A DNA stretch of 16,970 bases from Gammaproteobacteria bacterium (GTDB taxonomy: Bacteria > Pseudomonadota > Gammaproteobacteria > UBA4575), in contig JANQKJ010000102.1 in the NCBI GenBank assembly GCA_028281205.1, forward strand, positions 1 through 16,970, read 5' to 3'. The notes below the pieces were generated by a model. It was not told the DNA's origin, ran no database searches, and saw only the letters and a list, made by a program, of their open reading frames with translations. Position numbers and translations under genes: made by a program. Positions 1 through 6,532 of this stretch are shown here, piece by piece (positions within the stretch are counted from its first letter, which is position 1; each line of letters opens with the position of its first letter).

Positions 1-1
1 T

Positions 2-205
2 TTATCCATAGGGGGAGCAGCGATGCTGGCAACACTCGCTGCCAGCGCATCGTATATTGCTGTTCCAGCAGCTATGCGCATCTCAGTACCCGAGGCAAAC
101 CCAACACTGTCACTCACAGCCTCTTTAGGCATTACATTTACATTCAATGTAATAATAGGCATTCCCATATACTTTAAGGTAGCAGACTTGATTTATGGAC
201 TCTAA
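2..205 (+). CDS. sbtA: SbtA sodium-dependent bicarbonate transporter, C-terminal fragment
   Basis: This is the 3' end of a gene that begins before the window; the frame is open from base 2 and ends in TAA. The 67 visible residues are hydrophobic and match the end of the SbtA family (PF05982): the stretch ATLAASASYIAVPAAMR, then PEANPTLSL, then the last membrane helix SLGITFTFNVIIGIPIYF. SbtA is an inner-membrane Na+/bicarbonate symporter, best known from cyanobacteria but also present in many proteobacteria. The PII-like gene 43 bases downstream on the same strand is the usual partner (SbtB), which supports the call. The ATG at base 23 is an internal methionine, not a start. Identity rests on recognising the family's C-terminal pattern; the transport core lies outside the window. 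Confidence 0.85.
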   Translation, partial: LSIGGAAMLATLAASASYIAVPAAMRISVPEANPTLSLTASLGITFTFNVIIGIPIYFKVADLIYGL

Positions 206-248
206 ATCAACACAGTAAAATTTCAGTATTGGAGAAAAATCTTTCTAT

Positions 249-542
249 ATGCGCAAACTACTCACAATCATTACCGAAGCGGCCTTAGAGCATTTATTGA
301 TAGATGATGTTGAACAGCTGGGGGCAACGGGTTACACCATTACCGATGCACGTGGAAAAGGTAGTCGAGGTACTCGTAATGCGGGCTGGGAAACAAACGG
401 CAATATTAGGCTAGAAATAATTTGTGATGATGAAGTTGCAACAGCAATATCCAAACACTTGCAAGAAAAATATTATAATAACTATGCAATGATATTATAT
501 ATAAGCGATGTTGATATTTTGCGCCAAGATAAATTTAAATAA
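249..542 (+). CDS. sbtB: SbtB-like PII-family signalling protein
   Basis: A 97-residue PII-like protein. The ferredoxin-like core is recognisable: beta strand LLTIITEA, helix ALEHLLIDDVEQLGATGYTI, a T-loop region at about residues 34-53 with GKGSRGTRNAGWE, then NIRLEIICDDE and NYAMILYISDVDILRQDKF at the end. The T-loop has the SbtB pattern (G-x-G-S-x-G-x-R-x-x-x-W) and lacks the uridylylated tyrosine of classical GlnB/GlnK. SbtB proteins bind adenine nucleotides, including cAMP, and act on SbtA, so this gene probably adjusts bicarbonate uptake. It lacks the C-terminal CGPxGC loop of some cyanobacterial SbtB proteins. A GGAGA lies upstream, but 13 bases from the ATG, which is long. It is very likely cotranscribed with sbtA. 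Confidence 0.85.
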   Translation: MRKLLTIITEAALEHLLIDDVEQLGATGYTITDARGKGSRGTRNAGWETNGNIRLEIICDDEVATAISKHLQEKYYNNYAMILYISDVDILRQDKFK

Positions 543-563
543 TTTATATTAATTTTTATAATA

Positions 564-1934
564 CTAAAATTTCTTTGACCAGCTCACTCCAAGTTCAAAT
601 TGTTGCATTTCAATTTCAATGGTTTGGGTAGGATCAAATGCATTTACACCTTCAACAGATTCTTTTAGTGCATACATAACCTCAAAATTAATTTCACTCT
701 TGTTATTAAATATATAGGTATAACCTGCAGTCACATGATCTTCTATAACACCTGGCGCCAAAATATTAAATAATACCTGGTCATCGTCAATCGTTTGATC
801 TGCATGGCTGTAGCCAAAGCGAAAAATATTTTTTTCAGAAGGCTGTCATTGCATACCTAATTTAAATATATTGATATCACTCCAGCCAAATCCACCACCA
901 TTATCTCCCCCCAGGCAACTCTCAATATCGGTACCACCTAACCCTGCGGTAGGACATCGAAACAAGTTTTGCACATCGTTACTTATCGAGTCTATTTCTT
1001 CATACCATATACGTTGAAAATCAAATACAAAAGAAAGATTTGTTGTGGGATGGTAGGCAAAACCCACCCATAAAGTTGGCGGTACATCGAAGTCTCCATC
1101 TTCAGCAAACAAATCTGAATAATCTTTAAATTCGTCCATATAGATCTTGGAACGATAAGAAATGCCGAAGTCGACCGTATCAACCACGTCTTTGACTAAT
1201 GCACCTACTTGTACACCACCACCAATAGCATAGTCCTGGCCATTGCTGGTTAAATCATCTGGTAATGCCATGCCGCCGCTCTCGGCAAAAGTTTTTGTAA
1301 AACCTGCAAACGCACCTAAACCATTTGCCCTAAATCCCTGTACGGCAAAAATCGGGCTGATACCAAGTGAAATATTTTCACTCACTTTATGTGCAATAGA
1401 TAAATTAAAGAAAATTTGAAACAAGTCTACACCAGTAGTGCCGCCACCTAAGGCACCTGGGAATCTACCAACACCCATTGGGCCAGGTCCATCAGGATCA
1501 AATGAAGCTGTCCCATCATCGTATGTAGTATTCAAACCACCATTACCATAAATAGAAAGTCCAATAGCTGTGCGGTCAGATATGAGTTTATTGAAACCCA
1601 TGCTTGGTATTGGGAAAAGTTTATCGCCACTGGTTTCAGAATTAGGCCCCAAGGTAAATGCTCCACCATTGCCGTTGGCTAAACTATTTGACGACGAAAA
1701 ATCACGGTCTGGTGAAAACAGTACCGTTCCAATATCAAACCTGTTACCTACAAATGCCATGCCTGCAGGGTTGGTAGCACCCGCCATGGCATCTTGTGGA
1801 AAAGCGACACCAGCACCAGCTAACGCACGATTTTTAATACCGGTACCATGTGAAAAATAGCCATTAGTGGCAAAACTATTTGCAGAAAATAAGATAAATA
1901 AAAAGAAAACGATTACGAGACTATTGAACTTCAT
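564..1934 (-). pseudogene. FadL/OmpP1/TodX-family outer-membrane transporter, interrupted by one in-frame TGA
   Basis: The reverse-strand frame from ATG 1934 to TAA 564 is 457 codons and is interrupted only once, by TGA at 846-848 (codon 363). The N-terminus is a signal peptide (MKFNSLVIVFFLFILFSANSFA), and the mature start TNGYFSHGTGIKNRALAGAG with NPAGMAF is typical of the FadL/OmpP1 family, whose 14-stranded barrels carry fatty acids or aromatic compounds across the outer membrane. After the TGA the same frame continues as QPSEKNIFRFGYSHADQ, then FNILAPGVIEDHVTAGYTY, and ends ELGVSWSKKF, with the terminal Phe that outer-membrane proteins need for BAM recognition. The barrel is therefore intact except for one codon. 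TGG to TGA is the simplest change, since LGMQ-W-Q would fit the family pattern. A product stopped at residue 362 would lack the last strands and the terminal signal. AGAGGT lies just before the start. It is either a fresh pseudogene or a sequencing error. Confidence 0.85.
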
Positions 1935-2070
1935 ACCTCTTACTCACATTCCGTGTATTCATATGCACATTTTACAATCAGGCTCATATAATATTAATTG
2001 ATTAAAGTCATTAAAATGTCTTGTAATCAGTACAAATTAGACTTCTCATAAAACATAGCAAGCTGAATCC

Positions 2071-2096
2071 GCAAGCAAATTTATATTCTTGCTTGC
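2071..2096. promoter_or_regulatory. Inverted repeat in the fadL-like/tspO intergenic region, possible operator
   Basis: GCAAGCAA (2071-2078) and TTGCTTGC (2089-2096) are perfect 8-base inverted arms separated by 10 AT-rich bases. The right arm abuts the weak -35-like TTAATA that would serve the tspO promoter, so a regulator bound here could block or help transcription of tspO. It could also be a hairpin without regulatory role. No regulator is named; the repeat is seen, the function is inferred. The rest of the 1935-2168 interval is AT-rich, with a second short inverted repeat, TTGTAATCAGTACAA, at 2021-2035. Confidence 0.4.
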
Positions 2097-2125
2097 TTAA
2101 TATGTAAACTGTGCCATTGTATAAT
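2097..2125 (+). promoter_or_regulatory. Predicted sigma70 promoter of tspO
   Basis: A perfect TATAAT at 2120-2125 stands 44 bases before the tspO ATG. With 17-base spacing the -35 hexamer is TTAATA (2097-2102), a poor match, which suggests either a weak promoter or one needing an activator. The GCAAGCAA/TTGCTTGC repeat ends directly before it. Confidence 0.45.
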
Positions 2126-2168
2126 CCGACGAGCTTAGTCATGTCTTAAATCAAAAAAAGTAACTACT

Positions 2169-2663
2169 ATGGCTCTATCTTTTTATAAGCAAGCTATAGG
2201 CATCATTGGCTGGTTAATATTATGCTTTATGGCATCAGCTATAGGAGCCATCGCATCAATTCAAGCCGAGTCTTTTTATAGTCAGCTAATGCAACCTTCC
2301 TGGGCGCCACCCTCTTGGGTTTTCGGCCCTGTATGGACAGTTTTATATACTTTAATGGCCATCTCGGCCTGGCTTGTTTGGCGTGCAGGAGGATTTAAAA
2401 CTAATCAAACTGCGTTGATATTATTTTTAGTACAACTAACTTTAAATGCTTTTTGGAGTTGGCTATTTTTTGCCTGGCAACAGGGATTAATTTCTTTTAT
2501 AGACATTTCATTACTATGGATCTGCATTATTGCGACTATATTCTCTTTCTGGCACTTGAATATCTTAGCCGGCGTCTTGCTAATTCCATATTTGCTATGG
2601 GTTACTTTTGCTGCAGCACTTAACTATCATCTTTGGCAACTTAACCCACAAATCTTAGCCTAA
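2169..2663 (+). CDS. tspO: TspO/MBR family tryptophan-rich sensory protein
   Basis: A 164-residue membrane protein of usual length for the bacterial TspO/translocator-protein family (PF03073). Five membrane helices are visible. Diagnostic motifs are QPSWAPPSWVFGPVWTVLYTLMA at residues 42-64 (broken here only by annotation, the motif is continuous), NAFWSWLFFAW at 93-103, and PYLLWVTFAAALNYHLWQLNP at 140-160. TspO binds and can degrade porphyrins; in Rhodobacter it modulates photopigment and stress gene expression in response to oxygen. Its substrate here is unknown. The gene stands alone on this strand, converging with the MDR oxidoreductase so that their stop regions overlap by 4 bases. A perfect -10 box lies upstream. 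Confidence 0.93.
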   Translation: MALSFYKQAIGIIGWLILCFMASAIGAIASIQAESFYSQLMQPSWAPPSWVFGPVWTVLYTLMAISAWLVWRAGGFKTNQTALILFLVQLTLNAFWSWLFFAWQQGLISFIDISLLWICIIATIFSFWHLNILAGVLLIPYLLWVTFAAALNYHLWQLNPQILA

Positions 2664-3688
2664 TTAAATCCCTCTAAAACAATTTTGCCAATTGTTTTAT
2701 TACTTTCAATATTAATATGGGCATGTTTTAAATTTTGCGCATTAATACTGCCTTGGGTTGATTTCAATGTAGTCTGTAACTTGCCTGCATCAATCAATTC
2801 AGCAACTTTATTTAATAATAAGTGCTGCTCAATCATATCTTCAGTATTAAACATTGAGCGTGTAAACATAAACTCCCAGTGCAAAGAAATGCTTTTTCTC
2901 TTTAATTTCATAATATCCAAGTGACTGGAGGGATCATCGATTAAAGCTAATTTACCTTGAGGGGCAATACTTTTTACTAACTCATCAAAATGCTGATCTG
3001 TATGTGTTAGGCTAATGGCATAATTTACATTGTTAATACCTATATTATTTAATTCATCAGACAGTGCCTTACGATGATCAATTACATAGTCAGCGCCACA
3101 TTGTTGCACCCATGTTTTTGTTTCAGGTCGTGATGCAGTCCCAATGACTATCGCATTAGTCAAGTTCTTAGCTAGCTGTGTCAATATAGAGCCTACTCCT
3201 CCCGAAGCTCCTACAATTAACAAACTTAAATTATCTTGTTTGCTTGATTCAGTAGAATGAGAAAAACCCAGGCGATCAAATAACAACTCCCAAGCTGTTA
3301 TAGTTGTCAGAGGTAATGCTGCTGCTTCAGCATTACTAATAGATTTAGGCGCATGACCGACTATCCGTTCATCGACCAATTGATATTCGGCATTACATCC
3401 AGAGCGTGTTAAATCACCGGCATACCAAACACGGTCACCTACTTTAAATAATTCAACTTGTTCACCGACAGCAGCAACCTCGCCTAGCGCATCCCAACCA
3501 ATGACTTTATATTCACCAGCATCTGGGTTTACCGCTGCGCGAATTTTTGTATCGACTGGATTGACAGAGATTGCTTTTACATTCACCAGTAAGTCTCTAC
3601 CGCTGACTTCTGGAGCAGGTAGTTCAATGTCAATTAAAGAATCGCCTTGGTCAATAGAACCAGCTTTCACATAGCCAACTGCTTTCAT
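2660..3688 (-). CDS. Zinc-independent MDR oxidoreductase (quinone reductase/alcohol dehydrogenase-like)
   Basis: A 342-residue medium-chain dehydrogenase/reductase. The N-terminal GroES-like domain shows ISVNPVDTKIR (residues 40-50), VIGWDALGEVAAVGE (62-76) and FKVGDRVWYAG (81-91). The Rossmann domain has the NADPH loop GASGGVG at 160-166. The cysteine cluster and catalytic zinc ligands of true alcohol dehydrogenases are absent, which fits the quinone oxidoreductase branch often labelled 'zinc-binding alcohol dehydrogenase family protein' (TIGR02817-like). It probably reduces a quinone or reactive enal using NADPH in the cytoplasm; the substrate cannot be told. CGGAG lies 7 bases before the ATG, supporting the start. 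Transcribed alone; the 269 bases upstream are AT-rich. Confidence 0.88.
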   Translation of the reverse strand: MKAVGYVKAGSIDQGDSLIDIELPAPEVSGRDLLVNVKAISVNPVDTKIRAAVNPDAGEYKVIGWDALGEVAAVGEQVELFKVGDRVWYAGDLTRSGCNAEYQLVDERIVGHAPKSISNAEAAALPLTTITAWELLFDRLGFSHSTESSKQDNLSLLIVGASGGVGSILTQLAKNLTNAIVIGTASRPETKTWVQQCGADYVIDHRKALSDELNNIGINNVNYAISLTHTDQHFDELVKSIAPQGKLALIDDPSSHLDIMKLKRKSISLHWEFMFTRSMFNTEDMIEQHLLLNKVAELIDAGKLQTTLKSTQGSINAQNLKHAHINIESNKTIGKIVLEGFN

Positions 3689-3800
3689 AAAATATCTCCG
3701 CTACGAAATTTAGATAAAGACATAATGACGAATATTTTATCGAATAAAAATGCAATAATTACATAAATATATTCAAAATAATTTTGACAATGAAAACCAG

Positions 3801-3826
3801 CTACCTAACAGCATTACACTAGGTAG
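3801..3826 (-). terminator. Weak hairpin between the universal stress gene and the MDR gene
   Basis: CTACCTA (3801-3807) and TAGGTAG (3820-3826) form a 7-base-pair stem with a 12-base loop; on the reverse strand it is followed by CTGGTTTTC. It could end transcription from the stress gene, but it lies about 130 bases past that stop and its T-tract is poor. The rest of 3689-3957 holds no gene that I can support. Confidence 0.3.
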
Positions 3827-3957
3827 TAGACACTCGAGATTTTATTGTGATAGCCAATAAAATAGACAAATAAAGCTTACAACTTCAGAGTATAAGATTA
3901 AAGGCTAATTTTATTACAACTCGGTAGAAGCAGGCATTTTCAGCTTTTTGTGTTAGT

Positions 3958-4905
3958 TTATAATGTTATTGGTGTTTTAAACCCTTCTGGTTTCAATGCC
4001 AAAACAGAACACTCAAGTTGATTAAGTATACTCTCTGCAGTGTTACCAATTAATAAACCAGGCACACCAGTGCGAGCAATTGTCCCCATAACTACCAATT
4101 CAGCACCAAGCGATTTGACTAGTTGTGGTATTTCAGCTTTTGCTTCACCTTGAATAACATGTAATTTTGGTTTCAAGTAATTTGCATATTCATCACTTTG
4201 TGCCTGATCGATACTTTCTACAAGTTCTGTCAGCCACTGTGTGCGTTTAGCTTGTTCCTCGTCAACCATTGCATCAACTTCTGTATTTGAATACGCAGTG
4301 CGCGGCCCACGCAGATAACTTTCAAATGGTAACTTCCAAACATGAACAATATGAAGTTCACTAAAATCCGCCAAGGCGAGAGAAGCAGATAATTTAAGTA
4401 GACGTAAATTTAGTGCATCATTCTCAGAATTGTCTGGTTGATAATCAACAGCAACCAAGATTTCACGATCACCTTGCTGTTTAGTTGATTTAACCATCCA
4501 AATCGGACACGGGCATTTGCGTAATAACTTCATATCTGTACCACTGAAAAAGCGCTGGGCAACAGATTTATTGTCTTCAATACATTTAACGACTAGATCA
4601 TAATCATGTCTTAATACTTCACGGACAATTTCTACAAACTCTCTACCAGTTACTACTTTTACATTAACTTCCGATCCGGCTATGTGAATTCCTTTCGCTA
4701 AAGATTCGAGTAATTCTTGACGCTTAGTGATCATTGCTTCAAGCGAAACAGAATAGTAAGCACTACCCTCATTCATATAAGAGGTGTCAATGACACAGAT
4801 CGCACTCAACTTGGCTTGGTTATTTTTAGCCAATTCAACAGCTTGCATGAATGCATCTGTGTTGTCAGTTTCAATATCAGCAACAAATAAAATATTACTC
4901 AGCAT
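3958..4905 (-). CDS. Tandem universal stress protein (UspE-like)
   Basis: The chosen start (ATG 4905) gives 315 residues. GGTGAAGAT stands just before it, whereas the ATG 33 bases upstream (4938) has no ribosome site. Two Usp domains (PF00582) lie head to tail. The first starts LSNILFVADIETDN and ends RKCPCPIWMVK. The second starts REILVAVDY at about residue 147 and ends ECSVLALKPEGF. The second domain carries the nucleotide-binding pattern G-x2-G-x9-G-N-T, seen as MGTIARTGVPGLLIGNTAE at about 273-291; the first has a degenerate version (FFSGTDMKLLRK). The two-domain architecture and length match UspE, linked to oxidative and low-oxygen stress. It appears monocistronic. An FNR-like site upstream has the right spacing but is weak. 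Confidence 0.9.
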   Translation of the reverse strand: MLSNILFVADIETDNTDAFMQAVELAKNNQAKLSAICVIDTSYMNEGSAYYSVSLEAMITKRQELLESLAKGIHIAGSEVNVKVVTGREFVEIVREVLRHDYDLVVKCIEDNKSVAQRFFSGTDMKLLRKCPCPIWMVKSTKQQGDREILVAVDYQPDNSENDALNLRLLKLSASLALADFSELHIVHVWKLPFESYLRGPRTAYSNTEVDAMVDEEQAKRTQWLTELVESIDQAQSDEYANYLKPKLHVIQGEAKAEIPQLVKSLGAELVVMGTIARTGVPGLLIGNTAESILNQLECSVLALKPEGFKTPITL

Positions 4906-4953
4906 GTTTATATCTTCACCAGGTATACGTTTAAGCAATTGTGTATGCGACTC

Positions 4954-4995
4954 ATGCTATCAAGCTTAAGTCATATTTGACATGATTTAACTCAA
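4954..4995 (-). promoter_or_regulatory. Possible FNR/Anr-dependent promoter of the universal stress gene
   Basis: On the reverse strand TTGAG-TTAA-ATCAT (4995 down to 4982) matches 8 of 10 bases of the FNR/Anr consensus TTGAT-N4-ATCAA. A -10-like TAGCAT lies at 4959-4954, exactly where a class II FNR promoter (site centred at -41.5) would have it, giving a leader of about 42 bases. Eight of ten is not rare in AT-rich DNA, so the geometry and the fact that Anr/FNR commonly controls universal stress genes are the main support. Confidence 0.4.
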
Positions 4996-5119
4996 TATTA
5001 TTATTTTATTTTTTATATATATTTACGCAATGAAACCATAGCGGAGAAGATAACGATGATCCACATCGAGGAATCCGACGTGAGAAAAATGCTTTAGTAT
5101 TGAATTTGTTGATTTCGAT

Positions 5120-5404
5120 TTACAATTTTTGCTTGTCTCGCATGTAATTATTTTCACGACAATATTTAATAAATTCTTCCATTATGTCACACCAGATTTC
5201 CCAATCCGCATTAGTCATACAAAATGGCTCGTTAATTAATCCTTGGTACTTTCCTTCAAATGGCATGGTCAGTAATGCATAACTCCAGTCTTTAGGTAAT
5301 ATGTCGGGCATTGAATTAGCTACTTTGACTAATTCAGGCTGCACCATTTCCTGAGCTTTCTTTTTATTGGTTAAATCATCTACATCAATTTTATAATCTG
5401 TCAT
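5120..5404 (-). CDS. Hypothetical protein, 94 residues
   Basis: A small soluble acidic protein that I do not recognise. It begins MTDYKIDVDDLTNKKKAQEM, has a middle part with ILPKDWSYALLTMPFEGKYQG, and ends in a Trp-, Cys- and Met-containing region (CMTNADWEIWCDIMEEFIKYC) followed by a charged tail. No signal peptide or membrane helix is visible. Three cysteines lie in the last third (FCM, IWCD, KYCRE) but not in a known metal-binding spacing. It follows the 35-residue membrane peptide by 30 bases, so the two may be one transcript. The reading frame has normal amino-acid composition and is probably real; function unknown. Confidence 0.6.
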   Translation of the reverse strand: MTDYKIDVDDLTNKKKAQEMVQPELVKVANSMPDILPKDWSYALLTMPFEGKYQGLINEPFCMTNADWEIWCDIMEEFIKYCRENNYMRDKQKL

Positions 5405-5434
5405 TTGAAATACTCATATTAACAATAGATAAGA

Positions 5435-5542
5435 TTATGAAAATGCCGCAATCACGAGGAAAAATCCAACACATAACGCTAGAATCAGCATTAATGTATC
5501 TCTTGTGAACAGGCATTCGATAGAACGGCATAATCGTTTCAT
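5435..5542 (-). CDS. Small single-span membrane protein, 35 residues
   Basis: Reverse-strand ATG 5542 to TAA 5435 encodes 35 residues: a basic N-terminus (MKRLCRSIECLFTRD), then one membrane helix (TLMLILALCVGFFLVIAAFS). AAAGGA stands 8 bases before the ATG, a good ribosome-binding site. The positive-inside N-terminus followed by a hydrophobic segment to the very end is typical of bacterial small membrane proteins. It has three cysteines. I cannot assign a family. The next gene on the strand (the 94-residue protein) starts 30 bases after its stop, so the pair may be cotranscribed. The AT-rich 5543-5734 interval upstream presumably holds the promoter; I see no other gene there. Confidence 0.55.
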   Translation of the reverse strand: MKRLCRSIECLFTRDTLMLILALCVGFFLVIAAFS

Positions 5543-5734
5543 ATATAAATCCTTTTACTATTTGATAAAATATAAGTAGGTATTTATATCTGATCTAAAC
5601 CATGAAATAAATATTTGTACTAATTCTGTTTAGTTATTTTGGAACGTGAAGATTTATACAACATATATACATTTTAACTATGCATACATGAGTGCGTCTC
5701 GCCGCAATCAATCCAACTATGTTATTGATAAAAA

Positions 5735-6217
5735 CTAATAGATCTCAACTATTTTGTCATTAACAAATGTATATCTTGGTTGTTTGTACCACCCATAAAT
5801 GAGTGATTTTCGTGGCTCTTTATGAATTTTAGCTTTATAAATTTTGAGGACTTCATTTTTGGGGCTCATCCAAAAATCTAAATCGTATAGCATATCCGGA
5901 TTGCCGACTACGTGAAAATCAGTACATGCAAAGTAAGTATAACCATTTATAACCCTCACTGGATCATGAATCTTTACAAACTTTAGTGATAGAGTTTCCC
6001 CTGTTTTATCATCAAAAATTGTATAAATACCATTTTCGTCAACTTCATCAGCAAGGTAATCCATCATTGCTTTTTTGATGTCACTTACATAGTACTTTTT
6101 GACATGATTACTTTTATTTGCCTCATGCTGTTCTTGTTCAGCAAATGAAGGGACTCCTAATACAAACATTAAAAGTACAAAACTTATCGCCTTAGTAAAA
6201 TTTCTCAGGAGTCTCAT
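5735..6217 (-). CDS. Secreted or periplasmic protein of unknown family, 160 residues
   Basis: It starts with a clear Sec signal peptide (MRLLRNFTKAISFVLLMFVLGVPSFA, cleavage probably after SFA), followed by a charged linker (EQEQHEANKSNHVKK) and a compact domain rich in Tyr, Asp and Lys. Visible stretches include DIKKAMMDYLADEVDENGIYTIFDD, LSLKFVKIHDPVRV, YFACTDFHVVGNPD and YDLDFWMSPKNEVLKIYKAKIHK. The alternation suggests a beta-rich fold, perhaps NTF2- or PepSY-like, but that is a guess. It has one cysteine and no membrane helix after the signal. AAGGG lies upstream of the start. The gene follows the HAGK-repeat gene by 20 bases and probably shares its transcript, so both products are likely to meet in the periplasm. 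I do not recognise a function. Confidence 0.7.
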   Translation of the reverse strand: MRLLRNFTKAISFVLLMFVLGVPSFAEQEQHEANKSNHVKKYYVSDIKKAMMDYLADEVDENGIYTIFDDKTGETLSLKFVKIHDPVRVINGYTYFACTDFHVVGNPDMLYDLDFWMSPKNEVLKIYKAKIHKEPRKSLIYGWYKQPRYTFVNDKIVEIY

Positions 6218-6237
6218 TCATTTACCCTTTATCAGTA

Positions 6238-6474
6238 CTACTCTTCTGCAGCCTTACCAGCATGCTCAGCGGCCTTACCTGCATGCTCCTCTGCCTTTTC
6301 AGCATGATCCGCAGCCTTGCCGGCATGCTCAGCGGCTTTACCTGCATGCTCTTCAGCTGACTTGCCCGCATGTTCGGCAGCTTTACCTGCATGCTCCTCA
6401 GCTTTCTTACCAGCATGTTCACCTGCAATTAATGTAAGTGGTAATAAAAGTAATGCCATCATTATATATTTCAT
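6238..6474 (-). CDS. Secreted HAGKAAE-repeat protein, 78 residues
   Basis: A signal peptide (MKYIMMALLLLPLTLIAG) precedes a body made entirely of about eight repeats of seven or eight residues, consensus E-HAGKAA(E). Composition is almost only His, Ala, Gly, Lys and Glu. With seven-residue spacing the His residues would fall near one face of a helix while Glu/Lys pairs form salt bridges, so a long single amphipathic helix or coiled coil is likely; the His row could bind metal or protons, which is inference. AGGAG stands 7 bases before the ATG. It lies between a membrane hydroxylase gene (58 bases upstream) and a second secreted unknown (20 bases downstream). No Pfam family comes to mind; such low-complexity proteins can expand or contract by repeat slippage. 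Confidence 0.75.
   Translation of the reverse strand: MKYIMMALLLLPLTLIAGEHAGKKAEEHAGKAAEHAGKSAEEHAGKAAEHAGKAADHAEKAEEHAGKAAEHAGKAAEE
6243..6426. repeat. Short tandem repeats encoding HAGK units
   Basis: The repeat block of the 78-residue gene is also visible in DNA: units of 21 or 24 bases, most containing GCATGC or GCATG (from the codons for Glu-His-Ala). At least five exact GCATGC copies fall within about 180 bases. Third-position differences between units show that the array is not newly duplicated. Copy number may vary between strains. Confidence 0.75.
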
Positions 6475-6532
6475 CTAATTACTCCTAAGTTATGTTGCTG
6501 TTATTTCAGTGCTTGACTGAAAACTTTTAATT

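Noticed and set aside
846..848. TGA read as selenocysteine or as Trp by a changed code
   Set aside because: FadL proteins have no catalytic Cys/Sec at this place, I see no clear selenocysteine hairpin directly after the TGA, and other genes here stop at TGA.
1998..2011. FNR-like TTGAT-TAAA-GTCAT between the fadL-like gene and tspO
   Set aside because: It matches 8 of 10 bases, but no -10-like hexamer lies at class II distance on either strand, and such matches are expected by chance in this AT-rich DNA.
6222..6428. Open reading frame in another frame of the HAGK repeat gene
   Set aside because: Repeats of 21 or 24 bases keep all three frames similar along their length, so an open frame arises by itself; it has no signal peptide or ribosome site of its own.
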